The translations under genes were made by a program, and so were the position numbers. Below, piece after piece: positions 15,868-24,481 of a DNA stretch of 64,000 nucleotides. The notes beneath the pieces are model-generated. The model saw only the letters and a list, made by a program, of their open reading frames with translations, had not been told where the DNA came from and made no database searches. Numbering within the stretch: the first letter of the stretch is position 1; the number at the start of each line of letters is the position of its first letter. The stretch comes from Amycolatopsis alba DSM 44262 (GTDB lineage Bacteria; Actinomycetota; Actinomycetes; Mycobacteriales; Pseudonocardiaceae): contig NZ_KB913032.1 of the NCBI RefSeq assembly GCF_000384215.1, forward strand, positions 3,427,665-3,491,664, written 5' to 3'.

Positions 15868-17094
15868 ATGTCCCGCATGACAAAGGCGACAGAAGTGACC
15901 GGGGACCTTTCGCCGGGTGTCATCCCCCGCAGCCCGATCGCGAAGACGAGGCTGTTCTTCAAGCTCCATTGGCACCGCGGGGCGCCGGGACAGGCGACGC
16001 CGGACTGGGTGCTGAAGTTCTGCTACTCGATGTGGCTGGCGGCGTTCGCCTTCAAACTGGTGGGCTCGTCCTGGGACATGTCGTGGCATTTCATGTGGCT
16101 GCGCGACGACCTCGCCCCGCCGCATTTGATCAACACCGTCGGCACGGTGATCATCATGGTGCTGGTGGCGATCCACTCTTACACCGGGCTCGGCGCCGAC
16201 AGGCGTTCGCTGCGGCTGATGCAGCTCGGGCTCGTGGTGTTCCTCATCGCGGCGCCGCTGGACGTCATCAACCACCGCGTCAACGGTCTCGACCTGACCG
16301 CGTGGAGCCCGTCGCACATGATGCTCTACATCGGAACGGGCATCATGCAGGCGGGCGTGATCATGGGCTGGCTGAAGTACGCCAAGCCCGGCAGGCTGCG
16401 CACCGGCGTCCTGATCGGACTGTGGGCGTTCTTCCTGGAGAACACGTTCTTCCCGAACGGTCAGCAGGAGTACGGCATCCTCGGCCTGCGCGCCTGGGAA
16501 CGCGGCACGCCGGAGGCCGAACCCGAGCTGCTGAACTTCGCCGCCAACCAGATCGGGCATCCGGTCGACCGGGTGGCCGTCGAGTACTTCACGATGCCGA
16601 TCGCCGACTGGGTCTACCCGCTGTGGGGCATCGGCGTGATGGCGCTGATCTTCGCGCTGGCGCGGCAGACGACCGGCTTCCGCTGGGCGGGCACGACGGT
16701 CGCCGCCGTCTACCTCGGCTACCGGCTGGTGATGTGGCCGCTGCTGCTCGGGATGGGCTTCCCGATCTCGGTCGTGCCGTTCTACCTGCTCGCCGTCGGT
16801 CTCGCCGTCGACCTGGCGTTCCGGATCGGCCGGGATCATCCGCTGCTGACGGCGGGCGCCGGCACGCTGCTGGTGACGTCGTTCGGCTACGGGATGCTGT
16901 GGGTGCAGTCGCAGTTCCGGCCGTGGATCCTCGGCGACGCGCATACGGAATCGGCGCCGCCGGTGGCCTACTGGACGGCCGCGGTCTGCCTGGTCGGAGT
17001 CGGCGCGCTGTGGGCCGCCGCCGGGCCGGGGACGCGGGCGGTGAACTCGCTGCTGGAGAAGCGCCGGGGGCGTACGGAACTGCCGGCCGCCTGA
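15868..17094 (+). CDS. Polytopic membrane protein of unknown function
   Basis: A 408-residue integral membrane protein with roughly nine to ten hydrophobic segments between residues 45 and 385. A cytoplasmic N-terminus (MSRMTKATEVTGDLSPG) precedes the first helix. Notable polar residues in or near helices include SSWDMSWHFMWLRDD, AIHSYTGLGADRRS and DVINHRVNGLDLTAWSPSHM. This His/Asp/Trp-rich set could bind a metal or haem, but that is speculation. The start ATG 15868 follows GGAGCAGGGAAG. It stands alone, convergent with the ATPase gene at 17098. No family is recognised. Confidence 0.75.
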   Translation: MSRMTKATEVTGDLSPGVIPRSPIAKTRLFFKLHWHRGAPGQATPDWVLKFCYSMWLAAFAFKLVGSSWDMSWHFMWLRDDLAPPHLINTVGTVIIMVLVAIHSYTGLGADRRSLRLMQLGLVVFLIAAPLDVINHRVNGLDLTAWSPSHMMLYIGTGIMQAGVIMGWLKYAKPGRLRTGVLIGLWAFFLENTFFPNGQQEYGILGLRAWERGTPEAEPELLNFAANQIGHPVDRVAVEYFTMPIADWVYPLWGIGVMALIFALARQTTGFRWAGTTVAAVYLGYRLVMWPLLLGMGFPISVVPFYLLAVGLAVDLAFRIGRDHPLLTAGAGTLLVTSFGYGMLWVQSQFRPWILGDAHTESAPPVAYWTAAVCLVGVGALWAAAGPGTRAVNSLLEKRRGRTELPAA

Positions 17095-17097
17095 GGC

Positions 17098-18303
17098 TCA
17101 GGCCGGATCGTGCCCGGCCTGCCACAACGAAGCGAGCGGGAGCGCCGTCAGCCGATCACCGAAGCTGACGGCGCCCTGCTTTCCTGTATGCAAGACGATT
17201 CCCTGCGTGAACTGATCGCCGAGAAGGTCCCTTAACTGGGCGAGCCCGCGGAAGTCCGCCGCGGTCACCGTGTCTCGCGCCTTCGATTCGACGCCGACGA
17301 CCTGCCCGTCGTCCCGTTCCAGGACCACGTCGACCTCCGCGCCTCCGCTCACTCGCCAGTGGTGCAGCCGGACCTCTGCTTCGCTCCACGTGGCTTGCTT
17401 GGCGAGTTCGTTGACGATGAAGGTCTCGACAAGGGGGCCACGGGTCGGCGCCACGGGCTTCGCCAGGGATTCGGGGGACACGCCCAGCAAGGAAGCGGCC
17501 AGTCCGGTGTCGGTGACGTGGAGCTTGGCGTGTTTCACCGCACGGGACGTCAGGTTTCGTGACCACGCCGGGAGCCGGTGGACCAGGAACACCGCTTCGA
17601 GCAGTTCAACGTACTTGTTCACCGTGGTGCGATGAAGGCCTGTCCTGGTCGAGGTGTTCACGCTGTTGTGCTCTTGCGCTGTGATGGAGGCCAGGTAGGC
17701 CAGCAAAGCCGTCATGGCGCTGGGTTCGTTGACCCTGGACATCTCCCGGATGTCGCGCTCCGCGATGGCCTGCACGTAGGCACGGAACCAGGCTTTGCGC
17801 GCACGCAAGCTGCCGAGAAGCGCGGGTTCGGGAAAACCGCCACGGCAGATACGCGCGAAGTAGTCCGCGCGATCGACGTTCGCGGGACCGAGGCCGAGCA
17901 AACGGCCGGGTTCGTCGAAAGCGACATCGATGAACCGCTCGAACCGCCCCTCGAACTCCCCTTGCGAGAACGGCCAAACATCGACGACGACGCCCCGGCC
18001 GGCCAAGGACTCCGAAAGACTGGGCGTCGCCAGAAACCGGGTGGACCCGGCCAGGACGTAGCGTCCTGGCCCGCTTTCCGCGTCGACTTCCGCCTTGATC
18101 GCCCTGATCAGCGGATCCCCTGCCCGTTGCACCTCGTCGATGAGCCTGGGCTCCGGACCGGTACCGGCGAACCCGACGGGATCCTCGATGGCCGCCTGCA
18201 GAAGCTGCTCGTCATCCAGGTTGAAGGAGGTCCCGCCGTGGCGCCGGTGCAGATGCCTGAGCATGGTCGTCTTGCCTGCCTGGCGAGGACCGTTGAGGAT
18301 CAC
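17098..18303 (-). CDS. AAA-type ATPase with DUF4143 domain, start uncertain
   Basis: An ATPase of the AAA_14/DUF4143 class, 401 residues from GTG 18303. Walker A is GPRQAGKT at residues 5-12, Walker B lies near RLIDEVQRAGDPLIRAIK, and a PD-(D/E)XK-like C-terminal segment reads GGAEVDVVLERDDGQVVGVE followed by SKA. These proteins are widespread, mobile and functionally unclear, often discussed as toxin-antitoxin-like or defence-linked. A GTG start would leave only two residues before the first beta-strand. Homology-like sequence (EEYLANFRVV) continues upstream in frame to a TGA at 18403-18405 with no ATG, GTG or TTG. The true start may use another codon or be broken. Confidence 0.82.
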   Translation of the reverse strand: MILNGPRQAGKTTMLRHLHRRHGGTSFNLDDEQLLQAAIEDPVGFAGTGPEPRLIDEVQRAGDPLIRAIKAEVDAESGPGRYVLAGSTRFLATPSLSESLAGRGVVVDVWPFSQGEFEGRFERFIDVAFDEPGRLLGLGPANVDRADYFARICRGGFPEPALLGSLRARKAWFRAYVQAIAERDIREMSRVNEPSAMTALLAYLASITAQEHNSVNTSTRTGLHRTTVNKYVELLEAVFLVHRLPAWSRNLTSRAVKHAKLHVTDTGLAASLLGVSPESLAKPVAPTRGPLVETFIVNELAKQATWSEAEVRLHHWRVSGGAEVDVVLERDDGQVVGVESKARDTVTAADFRGLAQLRDLLGDQFTQGIVLHTGKQGAVSFGDRLTALPLASLWQAGHDPA

Positions 18304-18417
18304 GACGCGGAAGTTCGCCAGATACTCCTCCGCGACGGCGTAACAGGCCCGTACCGGTCCGATTCGGCCATATCTCCTCGAAATGCCAGGGTCGTGTACA
18401 TCTCACAGTACCGCTAG

Positions 18418-18486
18418 CCGACATTTCACGAACGGATGAACCGACATTCCACAGCACAAGTAACCGACATTTTGCTGATCTTGAAA
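18418..18486. repeat. Three 23-bp direct repeats upstream of the DUF4143 ATPase
   Basis: CCGACATT begins at 18418, 18441 and 18464, an exact 23-bp period. Similarity beyond the 8-mer is strongest between units 1 and 2 (CCGACATTTCAC / CCGACATTCCAC). The array lies about 115 bp upstream of the ATPase coding start and about 25 bp from the hairpin downstream of fba. Candidate operator array, mobile-element end, or protein-binding iteron-like site. Confidence 0.6.
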
Positions 18487-18511
18487 CTGCCGACCGGGAC
18501 CACGTTCCACC

Positions 18512-18564
18512 TACGTGAAGGCCCCCTTCCTTGCGTCAGGCGCAAGGAAGGGGGCCTTCACGTA
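18512..18564. terminator. Family-C hairpin downstream of fba
   Basis: Perfect 24-bp arms (18512-18535 and 18541-18564) with core GTGAAGGCCCCCTTCC flank the loop TCAGG. It lies 17 bases past the fba stop on the minus strand and is the likely terminator. No T-run follows, as is common in actinobacteria. Confidence 0.75.
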
Positions 18565-18581
18565 CTTGGTGCGTTCCCTGG

Positions 18582-19613
18582 TCAGGAGAGCTTGTTGCCC
18601 GCCGAACCCAGCGACTGAGCGGCCTCGACGATGCGCGCGGCCATGCCCGCTTCGGCGGCCTTCAGGTAGCTACGCGGGTCGTAGACCTTCTTGTTGCCGA
18701 CCTCGCCGTCGATCTTCAGGACGCCGTCGTAGTTCTTGAAGAAGTGGTCCGCGATCGGCCGCGTGAAGGCGTACTGCGTGTCCGTGTCGACGTTCATCTT
18801 CACGACGCCGTAGGACACCGCCTCGCGGATCTCCTCGGGCAGCGAGCCCGAACCGCCGTGGAAGACCAGCTCGAACGGCTTCGAACCGGGTGCGAGGCCA
18901 AGCTTCTTCGACGCCGCCTCCTGGCCGCCCTTGAGCACGTCCGGGCGCAGCTTCACGTTGCCGGGCTTGTAGACGCCGTGCACGTTGCCGAAGGTCGCGG
19001 CCAGCAGGTAGCGGCCGTTCTCGCCGGAACCGAGTGCGTCGATCGTCTTCAGGAAGTCGCCCTCGGCGGTGTACAGCTTCTCGTTGATCTCGGCCTCGAC
19101 GCCGTCTTCCTCGCCACCGACGACGCCGATCTCGACCTCGAGGATGATGTTCGCGGCCGCGGCCTTGGCGAGCAGCTCCTGCGCGATCTCGAGGTTCTCG
19201 TCGAGGTCGATCGCGGAGCCGTCCCACATGTGGCTCTGGAACAGCGGGTGCTGACCGTTCTTGACCCGCTCCGCGGAGATCTCGATCAGCGGGCGGACGA
19301 AGCCGTCGAGCTTGTCCTTGGGGCAGTGGTCGGTGTGCAGCGCGACGTTGACGTCGTATTTGGCGGCGACGACCTGGGCGAACTCGGCGAGCGCGACCGA
19401 ACCGGTCACCATGTCCTTGACCTTCTGGCCGGACGCGAACTCGGCGCCGCCGGTGGAGAACTGGATGATCCCGTCGCTCTCCGCCTCGGCGAACCCGCGG
19501 ATGGCGGCGTTCAGGGTCTCCGACGAGGTCACGTTGATGGCCGGGTAGGCGAATTCGTTCGCCTTCGCCCGGTCGAGCATCTCCGCGTAGACCTCGGGGG
19601 TGGCGATGGGCAT
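18582..19613 (-). CDS. fba: Fructose-bisphosphate aldolase, class II
   Basis: A 343-residue zinc aldolase that reversibly splits fructose 1,6-bisphosphate into dihydroxyacetone phosphate and glyceraldehyde 3-phosphate. Zinc-site and family marks: ALHTDHCPKDKLDGF (about residue 100), LEVEIGVVGGEEDGVEAE, NVHGVYKPGNVKL, and ELVFHGGSGSLPEEI, with the phosphate-binding Gly-Gly-Ser-Gly. ATG 19613 is preceded by a strong GAGGAGGAGT site. Length fits the mycobacterial-type class IIa enzyme. It is a single-gene unit ending in the family-C hairpin. Part of the backbone shared with M. tuberculosis Rv0363c. Confidence 0.97.
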   Translation of the reverse strand: MPIATPEVYAEMLDRAKANEFAYPAINVTSSETLNAAIRGFAEAESDGIIQFSTGGAEFASGQKVKDMVTGSVALAEFAQVVAAKYDVNVALHTDHCPKDKLDGFVRPLIEISAERVKNGQHPLFQSHMWDGSAIDLDENLEIAQELLAKAAAANIILEVEIGVVGGEEDGVEAEINEKLYTAEGDFLKTIDALGSGENGRYLLAATFGNVHGVYKPGNVKLRPDVLKGGQEAASKKLGLAPGSKPFELVFHGGSGSLPEEIREAVSYGVVKMNVDTDTQYAFTRPIADHFFKNYDGVLKIDGEVGNKKVYDPRSYLKAAEAGMAARIVEAAQSLGSAGNKLS

Positions 19614-19696
19614 CGTTTACTCCTCCTCGAAGCAGGCTGGTGCACCTCTCGGCCGAATCGTACGAGGTCGGCCGGGAGGTGCCTACAGCCGTCGCG

Positions 19697-20518
19697 TCAG
19701 AGCAGGACGGCGGCGAGCGCGCGGTAGACCGGCAGGGGGTCCTGGTTCAGTACCTGGATGTTCACGTGGTCCGCCCCGGCTTCGAGGTGCGCGGTGACCC
19801 CGCGGGCGACCGTCTCGGCGTCGCCGTGCACGGCCAGCGCGTCGATCAGCTTGTCACTGCCCTGGCCTGTCAGGTCCTCGTCGGTGAAACCGAGTTTCCG
19901 CAGGGAGTTCGTGTAGTTGACGAGGCTGAGGTAGAACCCGGCACCGCGCCGTCCGATCTCGCGGGCCTTCACCGGGTCGGCCTCGAGGACGACCTTCTGT
20001 TCGGGCGCGAGCAGCGGTCCGTCGCCGAGGATCTCGCGCGCCTGGCGCGTGTGCTCGGGCGTCATCAGGTACGGGTGGGCTCCCGCTGTGCGGTCTCCTG
20101 CGAGTTTGATCACCTTCGGGCCGAGAGCGGCGAGCGCGCGGCCTTCGACGGGCACTCCGGCCTCGTCGAGCGCGTCGAGGTACTCCACCAGCGCGGTGTA
20201 CGGCTTCTTGAACTCCGCGGTGTGCTCGCGGTGCCCGGCGCCGATGCCGAGCAGGAAGCGGCCAGGGTGCTTCGCCTCGACGCGTTTGTACGACTCGGCG
20301 ACCGTCGCCGCGTCGTCCTTCCAGATGTTGACGATGCCGGTGGCGACCTTGATCGTCTTCGTCGCGTCGAGCAGTTCCTCCGCCTTCGCGAGGTCGCCGT
20401 CCGGTGAGCCGCCGAGCCAGATGGCACCGTAGCCGAGTTCCTCCAGCTCACGCGCGAGTTCCGGGGTGAACACGCTTTCGTGCTGCCAGATGCCGATCCT
20501 GCCGAGTTCGATTCCCAT
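19697..20518 (-). CDS. LLM-class F420-dependent oxidoreductase
   Basis: A 273-residue luciferase-like oxidoreductase starting MGIELGRIGIWQHESVFTPE. ELEELGYGAIWLGGSPDGDL, VATGIVNIWKDDAATVAESY and RFLLGIGAGHREH are family blocks of the short F420-type LLM proteins (TIGR03620-like, from memory). These reduce or oxidise small molecules using coenzyme F420. ATG 20518 is chosen; an upstream in-frame GTG at 20533 is less likely because it abuts the divergent promoter. It is divergent from the aldo/keto reductase at 20569 with only 50 bp between, so promoters must overlap. Confidence 0.88.
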   Translation of the reverse strand: MGIELGRIGIWQHESVFTPELARELEELGYGAIWLGGSPDGDLAKAEELLDATKTIKVATGIVNIWKDDAATVAESYKRVEAKHPGRFLLGIGAGHREHTAEFKKPYTALVEYLDALDEAGVPVEGRALAALGPKVIKLAGDRTAGAHPYLMTPEHTRQAREILGDGPLLAPEQKVVLEADPVKAREIGRRGAGFYLSLVNYTNSLRKLGFTDEDLTGQGSDKLIDALAVHGDAETVARGVTAHLEAGADHVNIQVLNQDPLPVYRALAAVLL

Positions 20519-20568
20519 GCTCCGAGCCAACACCAGCCCCCGCCGATGTCTTCCCCTATGTTCGAAGC

Positions 20569-21480
20569 ATGACGAAACTCGGGAACACCGACCTGGACGT
20601 CCAGGGGATCAACCTCGGCGGGAACGTCTTCGGCTGGACCGCGGACGAGCAGCAGTCCTTCGCCGTCCTCGACGCCTACACGGCGGCGGGCGGCAACTTC
20701 ATCGACAGCGCCGACCTCTACTCGGGCGGGGGCTCCGAAACGATCATCGGCGACTGGCTGACCAAGCGCGGGCGCCGCGACGACGTCGTCATCGCGACCA
20801 AGACCGGTATGTGGGAGCAGCGGAGGGGGCTGTCCGCGGCGAACATCGCGGCGGCGGCCGAGGACTCGTTGCGTCGGCTCCAAGTCGACCACATCGACCT
20901 CTACTACGCGCACATCGACGATCCGGAGACCCCGATCGAGGAGACGCTGCGGGCCTTCGACGCGCTCGTGCGCGCGGGCAAGGTCCGCTACATCGCGGCG
21001 TCGAACTACTCCGCGGAACGACTGGGCGAGGCACTGTCCATTTCGGACCGTGAGGGACTCGCGAAGTTCGCCGCGCTGCAGCCGCACTACAACCTCGTCG
21101 AGCGGGACTACGAACGCGACCTGGCGCCGACGGTCGAGCGCGAAGGCCTGACCATCCTCCCGTATTTCTCGCTGGCCAAGGGTTTCCTCGCCGGAAAGTA
21201 CCGCTCCAAGGACGACCTCGGCGACAGCCCGCGCGCCGCCCGTGCTTCGTCCTATTTGGACGAACGTGGCGAACGGGTCCTCTCGGCGCTCGACGGGATC
21301 GCGGACGGCCGCGGCGTCTCCGTCGCGGCCGTTTCCCTCGCGTGGCTCTTCGCGCAGCCGACGGTCACCGCGCCCATCGCGAGCGCCCGTTCGGTCGAGC
21401 AGCTGAACGATCTCCTGCCCGCCGCCGACCTCTCGCTCACCGCCGACGAGCTCGACGCCCTCACCACCGCCTCGCGCTGA
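20569..21480 (+). CDS. Aldo/keto reductase
   Basis: A 303-residue TIM-barrel NADPH-dependent reductase. The catalytic tetrad is visible: Asp and Tyr in FIDSADLYSGG, Lys in VVIATKTGMW, and His in IDLYYAHIDD. The C-terminal NADP-binding segment reads VTAPIASARSVEQL. This class reduces aldehydes and ketones to alcohols. ATG 20569 lies 50 bp from the divergent F420-type gene. It is 82 bp upstream of the SDR that opens the following oxidation cluster and could share a substrate with it. Confidence 0.92.
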   Translation: MTKLGNTDLDVQGINLGGNVFGWTADEQQSFAVLDAYTAAGGNFIDSADLYSGGGSETIIGDWLTKRGRRDDVVIATKTGMWEQRRGLSAANIAAAAEDSLRRLQVDHIDLYYAHIDDPETPIEETLRAFDALVRAGKVRYIAASNYSAERLGEALSISDREGLAKFAALQPHYNLVERDYERDLAPTVEREGLTILPYFSLAKGFLAGKYRSKDDLGDSPRAARASSYLDERGERVLSALDGIADGRGVSVAAVSLAWLFAQPTVTAPIASARSVEQLNDLLPAADLSLTADELDALTTASR

Positions 21481-21562
21481 CGCTCGACCTACTTGTGGGT
21501 AGCTTACTCCGGGTAGGTTGAGGTAACGTCCGAAAGCCTTAGGGCTCGGACGAGGAGGCAAC

Positions 21563-22453
21563 GTGGCCAAGAACAGCGTGAACGGCAAGGTCGTCCTGAT
21601 CACCGGCGCCGCGAGGGGCATCGGCGCGGGACTCGCCGAACGCCTGGCCGCACAAGGCGCGAAGGTCGCCCTGGTCGGCATCGAGGCCAAGGAACAGCAG
21701 GCCGTCGCCGACAAGATCGGCGCGAACGCCCACGCCTGGGAAGCCGACGTCACCAGCTGGGACGACCTCGAACGGGCCACCGCCGGTGTCGTCGAGCACT
21801 TCGGCGGGATCGACATCGTGATCGCGAACGCCGGCATCGCGACCTCCGGTTTCGTCCGGTCGGTGGATCCGGCCGCCTTCGAGAAGGTCATCGAGGTCGA
21901 CCTCCTCGGCGTCTGGCGTACCTTCCGCGTCACCCTCCCGCATGTCCTCGACCGCAAGGGCTACCTGCTCGCGATCTCCTCGCTGGCGGCGATCACCCAC
22001 GCGCCCGGCATGGCCAACTACGCCGCCGCGAAGGCGGGCGTCGAGGCGTTCTGCAACAGCTTCCGCGCCGAAGTCGCCCACCTTGGCGTGAAGGTCGGCG
22101 TCGCGCACCCCACCTGGATCCGCACCGACCTAGTCGAGAGCGCCGACAAGCACCCGGTCTTCGGCAAGCTCCGCACCGGCATGCCCGGCCTGCTCGGCAA
22201 GACCTACCCGCTGTCCGTCGCGCTCGACCACCTCCAGGCCGGGGTCAACAAACGCGCCCGCACCGTGCACGTGCCGCGCTGGGTCGGCGGCCTCAAGCTC
22301 ATCCGCGCGTTCCTGCCGCCGATCATCGAGATCGGCGCGAAGGGCCGGATCAAGAAGGCCGACGCGGCCGCACTCGTGGACATCAAGGAGCGCGGCGCGT
22401 ACGAATCTTCGATAACCGGTCAGGCAGGCCGGGCCGCCACGAAGAAGGGCTGA
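21563..22453 (+). CDS. Short-chain dehydrogenase/reductase, first gene of the monooxygenase cluster
   Basis: A 296-residue SDR. The cofactor motif is TGAARGIGAGLAERLA at about residue 14, the active-site Ser is in LAISSLAAI, and YxxxK is NYAAAKAG. A C-terminal extension (GRIKKADAAALVDIKERGAY) resembles actinobacterial SDRs near mymA-like monooxygenases. Start GTG 21563 follows GAGGAGG. The 10-mer AGGTAACGTC at 21521-21530 also occurs before the monooxygenase gene (22966-22975); TAACGT inside it fits a -10 hexamer. It is followed 4 bases later by the PPOX gene. It probably oxidises an alcohol to the ketone used by the Baeyer-Villiger enzyme; that is inference. Confidence 0.92.
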   Translation: MAKNSVNGKVVLITGAARGIGAGLAERLAAQGAKVALVGIEAKEQQAVADKIGANAHAWEADVTSWDDLERATAGVVEHFGGIDIVIANAGIATSGFVRSVDPAAFEKVIEVDLLGVWRTFRVTLPHVLDRKGYLLAISSLAAITHAPGMANYAAAKAGVEAFCNSFRAEVAHLGVKVGVAHPTWIRTDLVESADKHPVFGKLRTGMPGLLGKTYPLSVALDHLQAGVNKRARTVHVPRWVGGLKLIRAFLPPIIEIGAKGRIKKADAAALVDIKERGAYESSITGQAGRAATKKG

Positions 22454-22457
22454 CCGC

Positions 22458-22931
22458 ATGTCGCGTCGCGACCAGATCCGCATGACAGCCGACGAACTCG
22501 CCGCGTACCTCGACGAGCAGAAGGTCATCAACGTCGCGACGATCGGGCCGAACGGCCGCCCGCATCTCGCGCCGCTCTGGTACTACCCGCACGGGACGGG
22601 CATCGCGACCTGGACCTACGGCTCGTCCCAGAAGGCGAAGAACCTGGAGCGCGACCCGCACGCCACGGTGCTGATCGAGGACGGCGAAAGCTACGACAAG
22701 CTCCGCGGAATCTCCCTCGAAGCCGACGTCGAGGTCATCACCGATACGGCCGTGGTCACCCAGATGGGTATCAACCTCATGCAGCGGTACGCGGGCGCGA
22801 AGCCGGGCGACCCGGTGCCCGACCAGCTCACCGGCTTCATCGGCAAGCAGGCCCCGAAGCGAATCGGGCTGATTTTCACCCCGACCAAGATCGTGAGCTG
22901 GGACCACACGAAGCTCGGCGGAACATACTGA
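22458..22931 (+). CDS. Pyridoxamine 5'-phosphate oxidase-like (PPOX) flavin/F420 protein
   Basis: A 157-residue split-barrel protein starting MSRRDQIRMTADELAAYLDE. Family marks are INVATIGPNGRPHLAPLWYY and KAKNLERDPHATVLIEDG. The fold binds FMN or F420 and reduces diverse compounds; true pyridoxine synthesis activity is unlikely for this subgroup. It starts 4 bases after the SDR stop, so it is cotranscribed. It ends 84 bases before the monooxygenase, in a gap that holds a 15-bp palindrome. Confidence 0.88.
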   Translation: MSRRDQIRMTADELAAYLDEQKVINVATIGPNGRPHLAPLWYYPHGTGIATWTYGSSQKAKNLERDPHATVLIEDGESYDKLRGISLEADVEVITDTAVVTQMGINLMQRYAGAKPGDPVPDQLTGFIGKQAPKRIGLIFTPTKIVSWDHTKLGGTY

Positions 22932-22949
22932 TGAGTAAGTCGTACTAGA

Positions 22950-22964
22950 AAGTAACTGTTACTT
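22950..22964. promoter_or_regulatory. 15-bp palindrome upstream of the monooxygenase gene
   Basis: AAGTAACTGTTACTT is a perfect palindrome around a central T (arms AAGTAAC and GTTACTT). It overlaps a second symmetric pair, GTTAC-TTCAG-GTAAC, ending at 22970. It lies 51 bases before the monooxygenase ATG. This is the expected size for a TetR- or MarR-type operator, but no regulator gene is adjacent. Confidence 0.6.
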
Positions 22965-23014
22965 CAGGTAACGTCATCCGCGCAGGAAAGCCTCGACGCG
23001 GAGGGCGTAGAAAG

Positions 23015-24481
23015 ATGACCGAGCGATTCAAGGTCGTGATCGTGGGCACCGGATTCTCCGGGCTCGGCCAGGCCATCCAGCTCGAAAAGGCCGGGATCAC
23101 CGACTACGTGATCCTGGAGAAGGCGGACGAAGTCGGCGGTACGTGGCGCGACAACTCGTACCCCGGCTGCGCCTGCGACGTGCAGTCCCACATGTACTCG
23201 TTCTCCTACGAGCAGAACCCGGACTGGTCGCGGTCGTTCTCGCCCGCCCCGGAGATCTTCCAGTACCTGAAGGACGTCACCGACAAGTACCGGCTGCGGC
23301 GCAAGATCCGGTTCGGCGTCGAACTCACCGGCGCCGACTGGGACGACACCGCGCGGCTCTGGCGCGTGCACACGAAGTCGGGTGACCTCGAAGCCCAGTT
23401 CGTCGTCTCGGGCGTCGGTGGCCTGCACATCCCGCAGGTCCCCAAGCTGCCGGGGATCGAGAAGTTCAAGGGCCAGACCTGGCATTCCGCGCAGTGGAAC
23501 CACGAGTACGACCTGCGCGGCAAGAAGGTCGCCGTGGTCGGCACCGGCGCCAGCGCGGTCCAGTTCGTCCCGAAGATCGCCCCCGACGTCGACGAGCTGA
23601 CGCTGTTCCAGCGCACGCCGCCGTGGATCATGCCGAAGCCCGACCACGCCATGCCGGGCTGGGCCAAGACGGCGTTCCGCCGGATTCCCGGTGTGCAGCG
23701 GCTTTACCGCAACGCGCTGTACTGGTTCCTCGAAGTGCGCGCCATCGGCTTCAACGGCCATCCCGCGATCATGAAGGCCGGCGAGGTGATCGCGAAACGC
23801 CATATCGGCAAGGGCGTGAAGGATCCCGAGCTGCGCAAGAAGGTCACCCCGGACTACACCATGGGCTGCAAGCGGGTGCTGATCTCCAACGACTACTACC
23901 CGGCGCTCGACCGGTCCAATGTGGACGTCAACACCGACGGCGTGCGCGAGGTCAAGGCGCACAGCGTCGTCGACGGGAACGGCGTCGAGCACGAGGTCGA
24001 CGCGATCGTCTACGGCACCGGCTTCAAGGTCACGGACGCGTTGGAGTACCTGGACATCACCGGGATCGACGGCCGCGACCTCGCCAAGGAGTGGGCCGCC
24101 GAGGGGATGCACACGCACAAGGGCATCACCGTCTCCGGCTTCCCCAACCTGTTCTTCCTCCTCGGCCCGAACACCGCGCTGGGCCACAACTCCGTGGTGT
24201 TCATGATCGAATCGCAGGCACGGTACGTCGTCGACGCGATCAAGCTCGCCGATTCGCGTGGCGCCGCCGCGCTCGACGTCCGCACCGGCGTCCAGGAGAA
24301 GTTCCAGCGCGAGATCCAGGACAAGCTCGTCAAGGGCGTGTGGACCCAGGGCGGCTGCAAGAGCTGGTACCTCGACGCGAAGGGCGTCAACCGCACGATC
24401 TGGCCGGGCTTCACCTGGCGCTACTGGCTCGAGACCCGCAAGGTCGACCCGAGCGACTACGAGCTCAGCGGGAGGTCGTGA
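23015..24481 (+). CDS. Baeyer-Villiger-type flavin monooxygenase (EthA/MymA-like)
   Basis: A 488-residue NAD(P)H/FAD monooxygenase. The N-terminal FAD Rossmann motif is GTGFSGLGQAIQLEKAG, and VGGTWRDNSYPGCACDVQSH follows. The Baeyer-Villiger fingerprint FxGxxxHxxxW appears as FKGQTWHSAQWN at about residues 150-161, with Asn instead of the usual Pro/Asp after Trp. The NADP Rossmann motif is VAVVGTGASAVQFVP. These enzymes insert oxygen next to a ketone or oxidise heteroatoms. The TGA overlaps the next ATG (24479-24481), so it is coupled to the PF10118 protein. Close in type to M. tuberculosis MymA (Rv3083); substrate unknown. Confidence 0.93.
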   Translation: MTERFKVVIVGTGFSGLGQAIQLEKAGITDYVILEKADEVGGTWRDNSYPGCACDVQSHMYSFSYEQNPDWSRSFSPAPEIFQYLKDVTDKYRLRRKIRFGVELTGADWDDTARLWRVHTKSGDLEAQFVVSGVGGLHIPQVPKLPGIEKFKGQTWHSAQWNHEYDLRGKKVAVVGTGASAVQFVPKIAPDVDELTLFQRTPPWIMPKPDHAMPGWAKTAFRRIPGVQRLYRNALYWFLEVRAIGFNGHPAIMKAGEVIAKRHIGKGVKDPELRKKVTPDYTMGCKRVLISNDYYPALDRSNVDVNTDGVREVKAHSVVDGNGVEHEVDAIVYGTGFKVTDALEYLDITGIDGRDLAKEWAAEGMHTHKGITVSGFPNLFFLLGPNTALGHNSVVFMIESQARYVVDAIKLADSRGAAALDVRTGVQEKFQREIQDKLVKGVWTQGGCKSWYLDAKGVNRTIWPGFTWRYWLETRKVDPSDYELSGRS

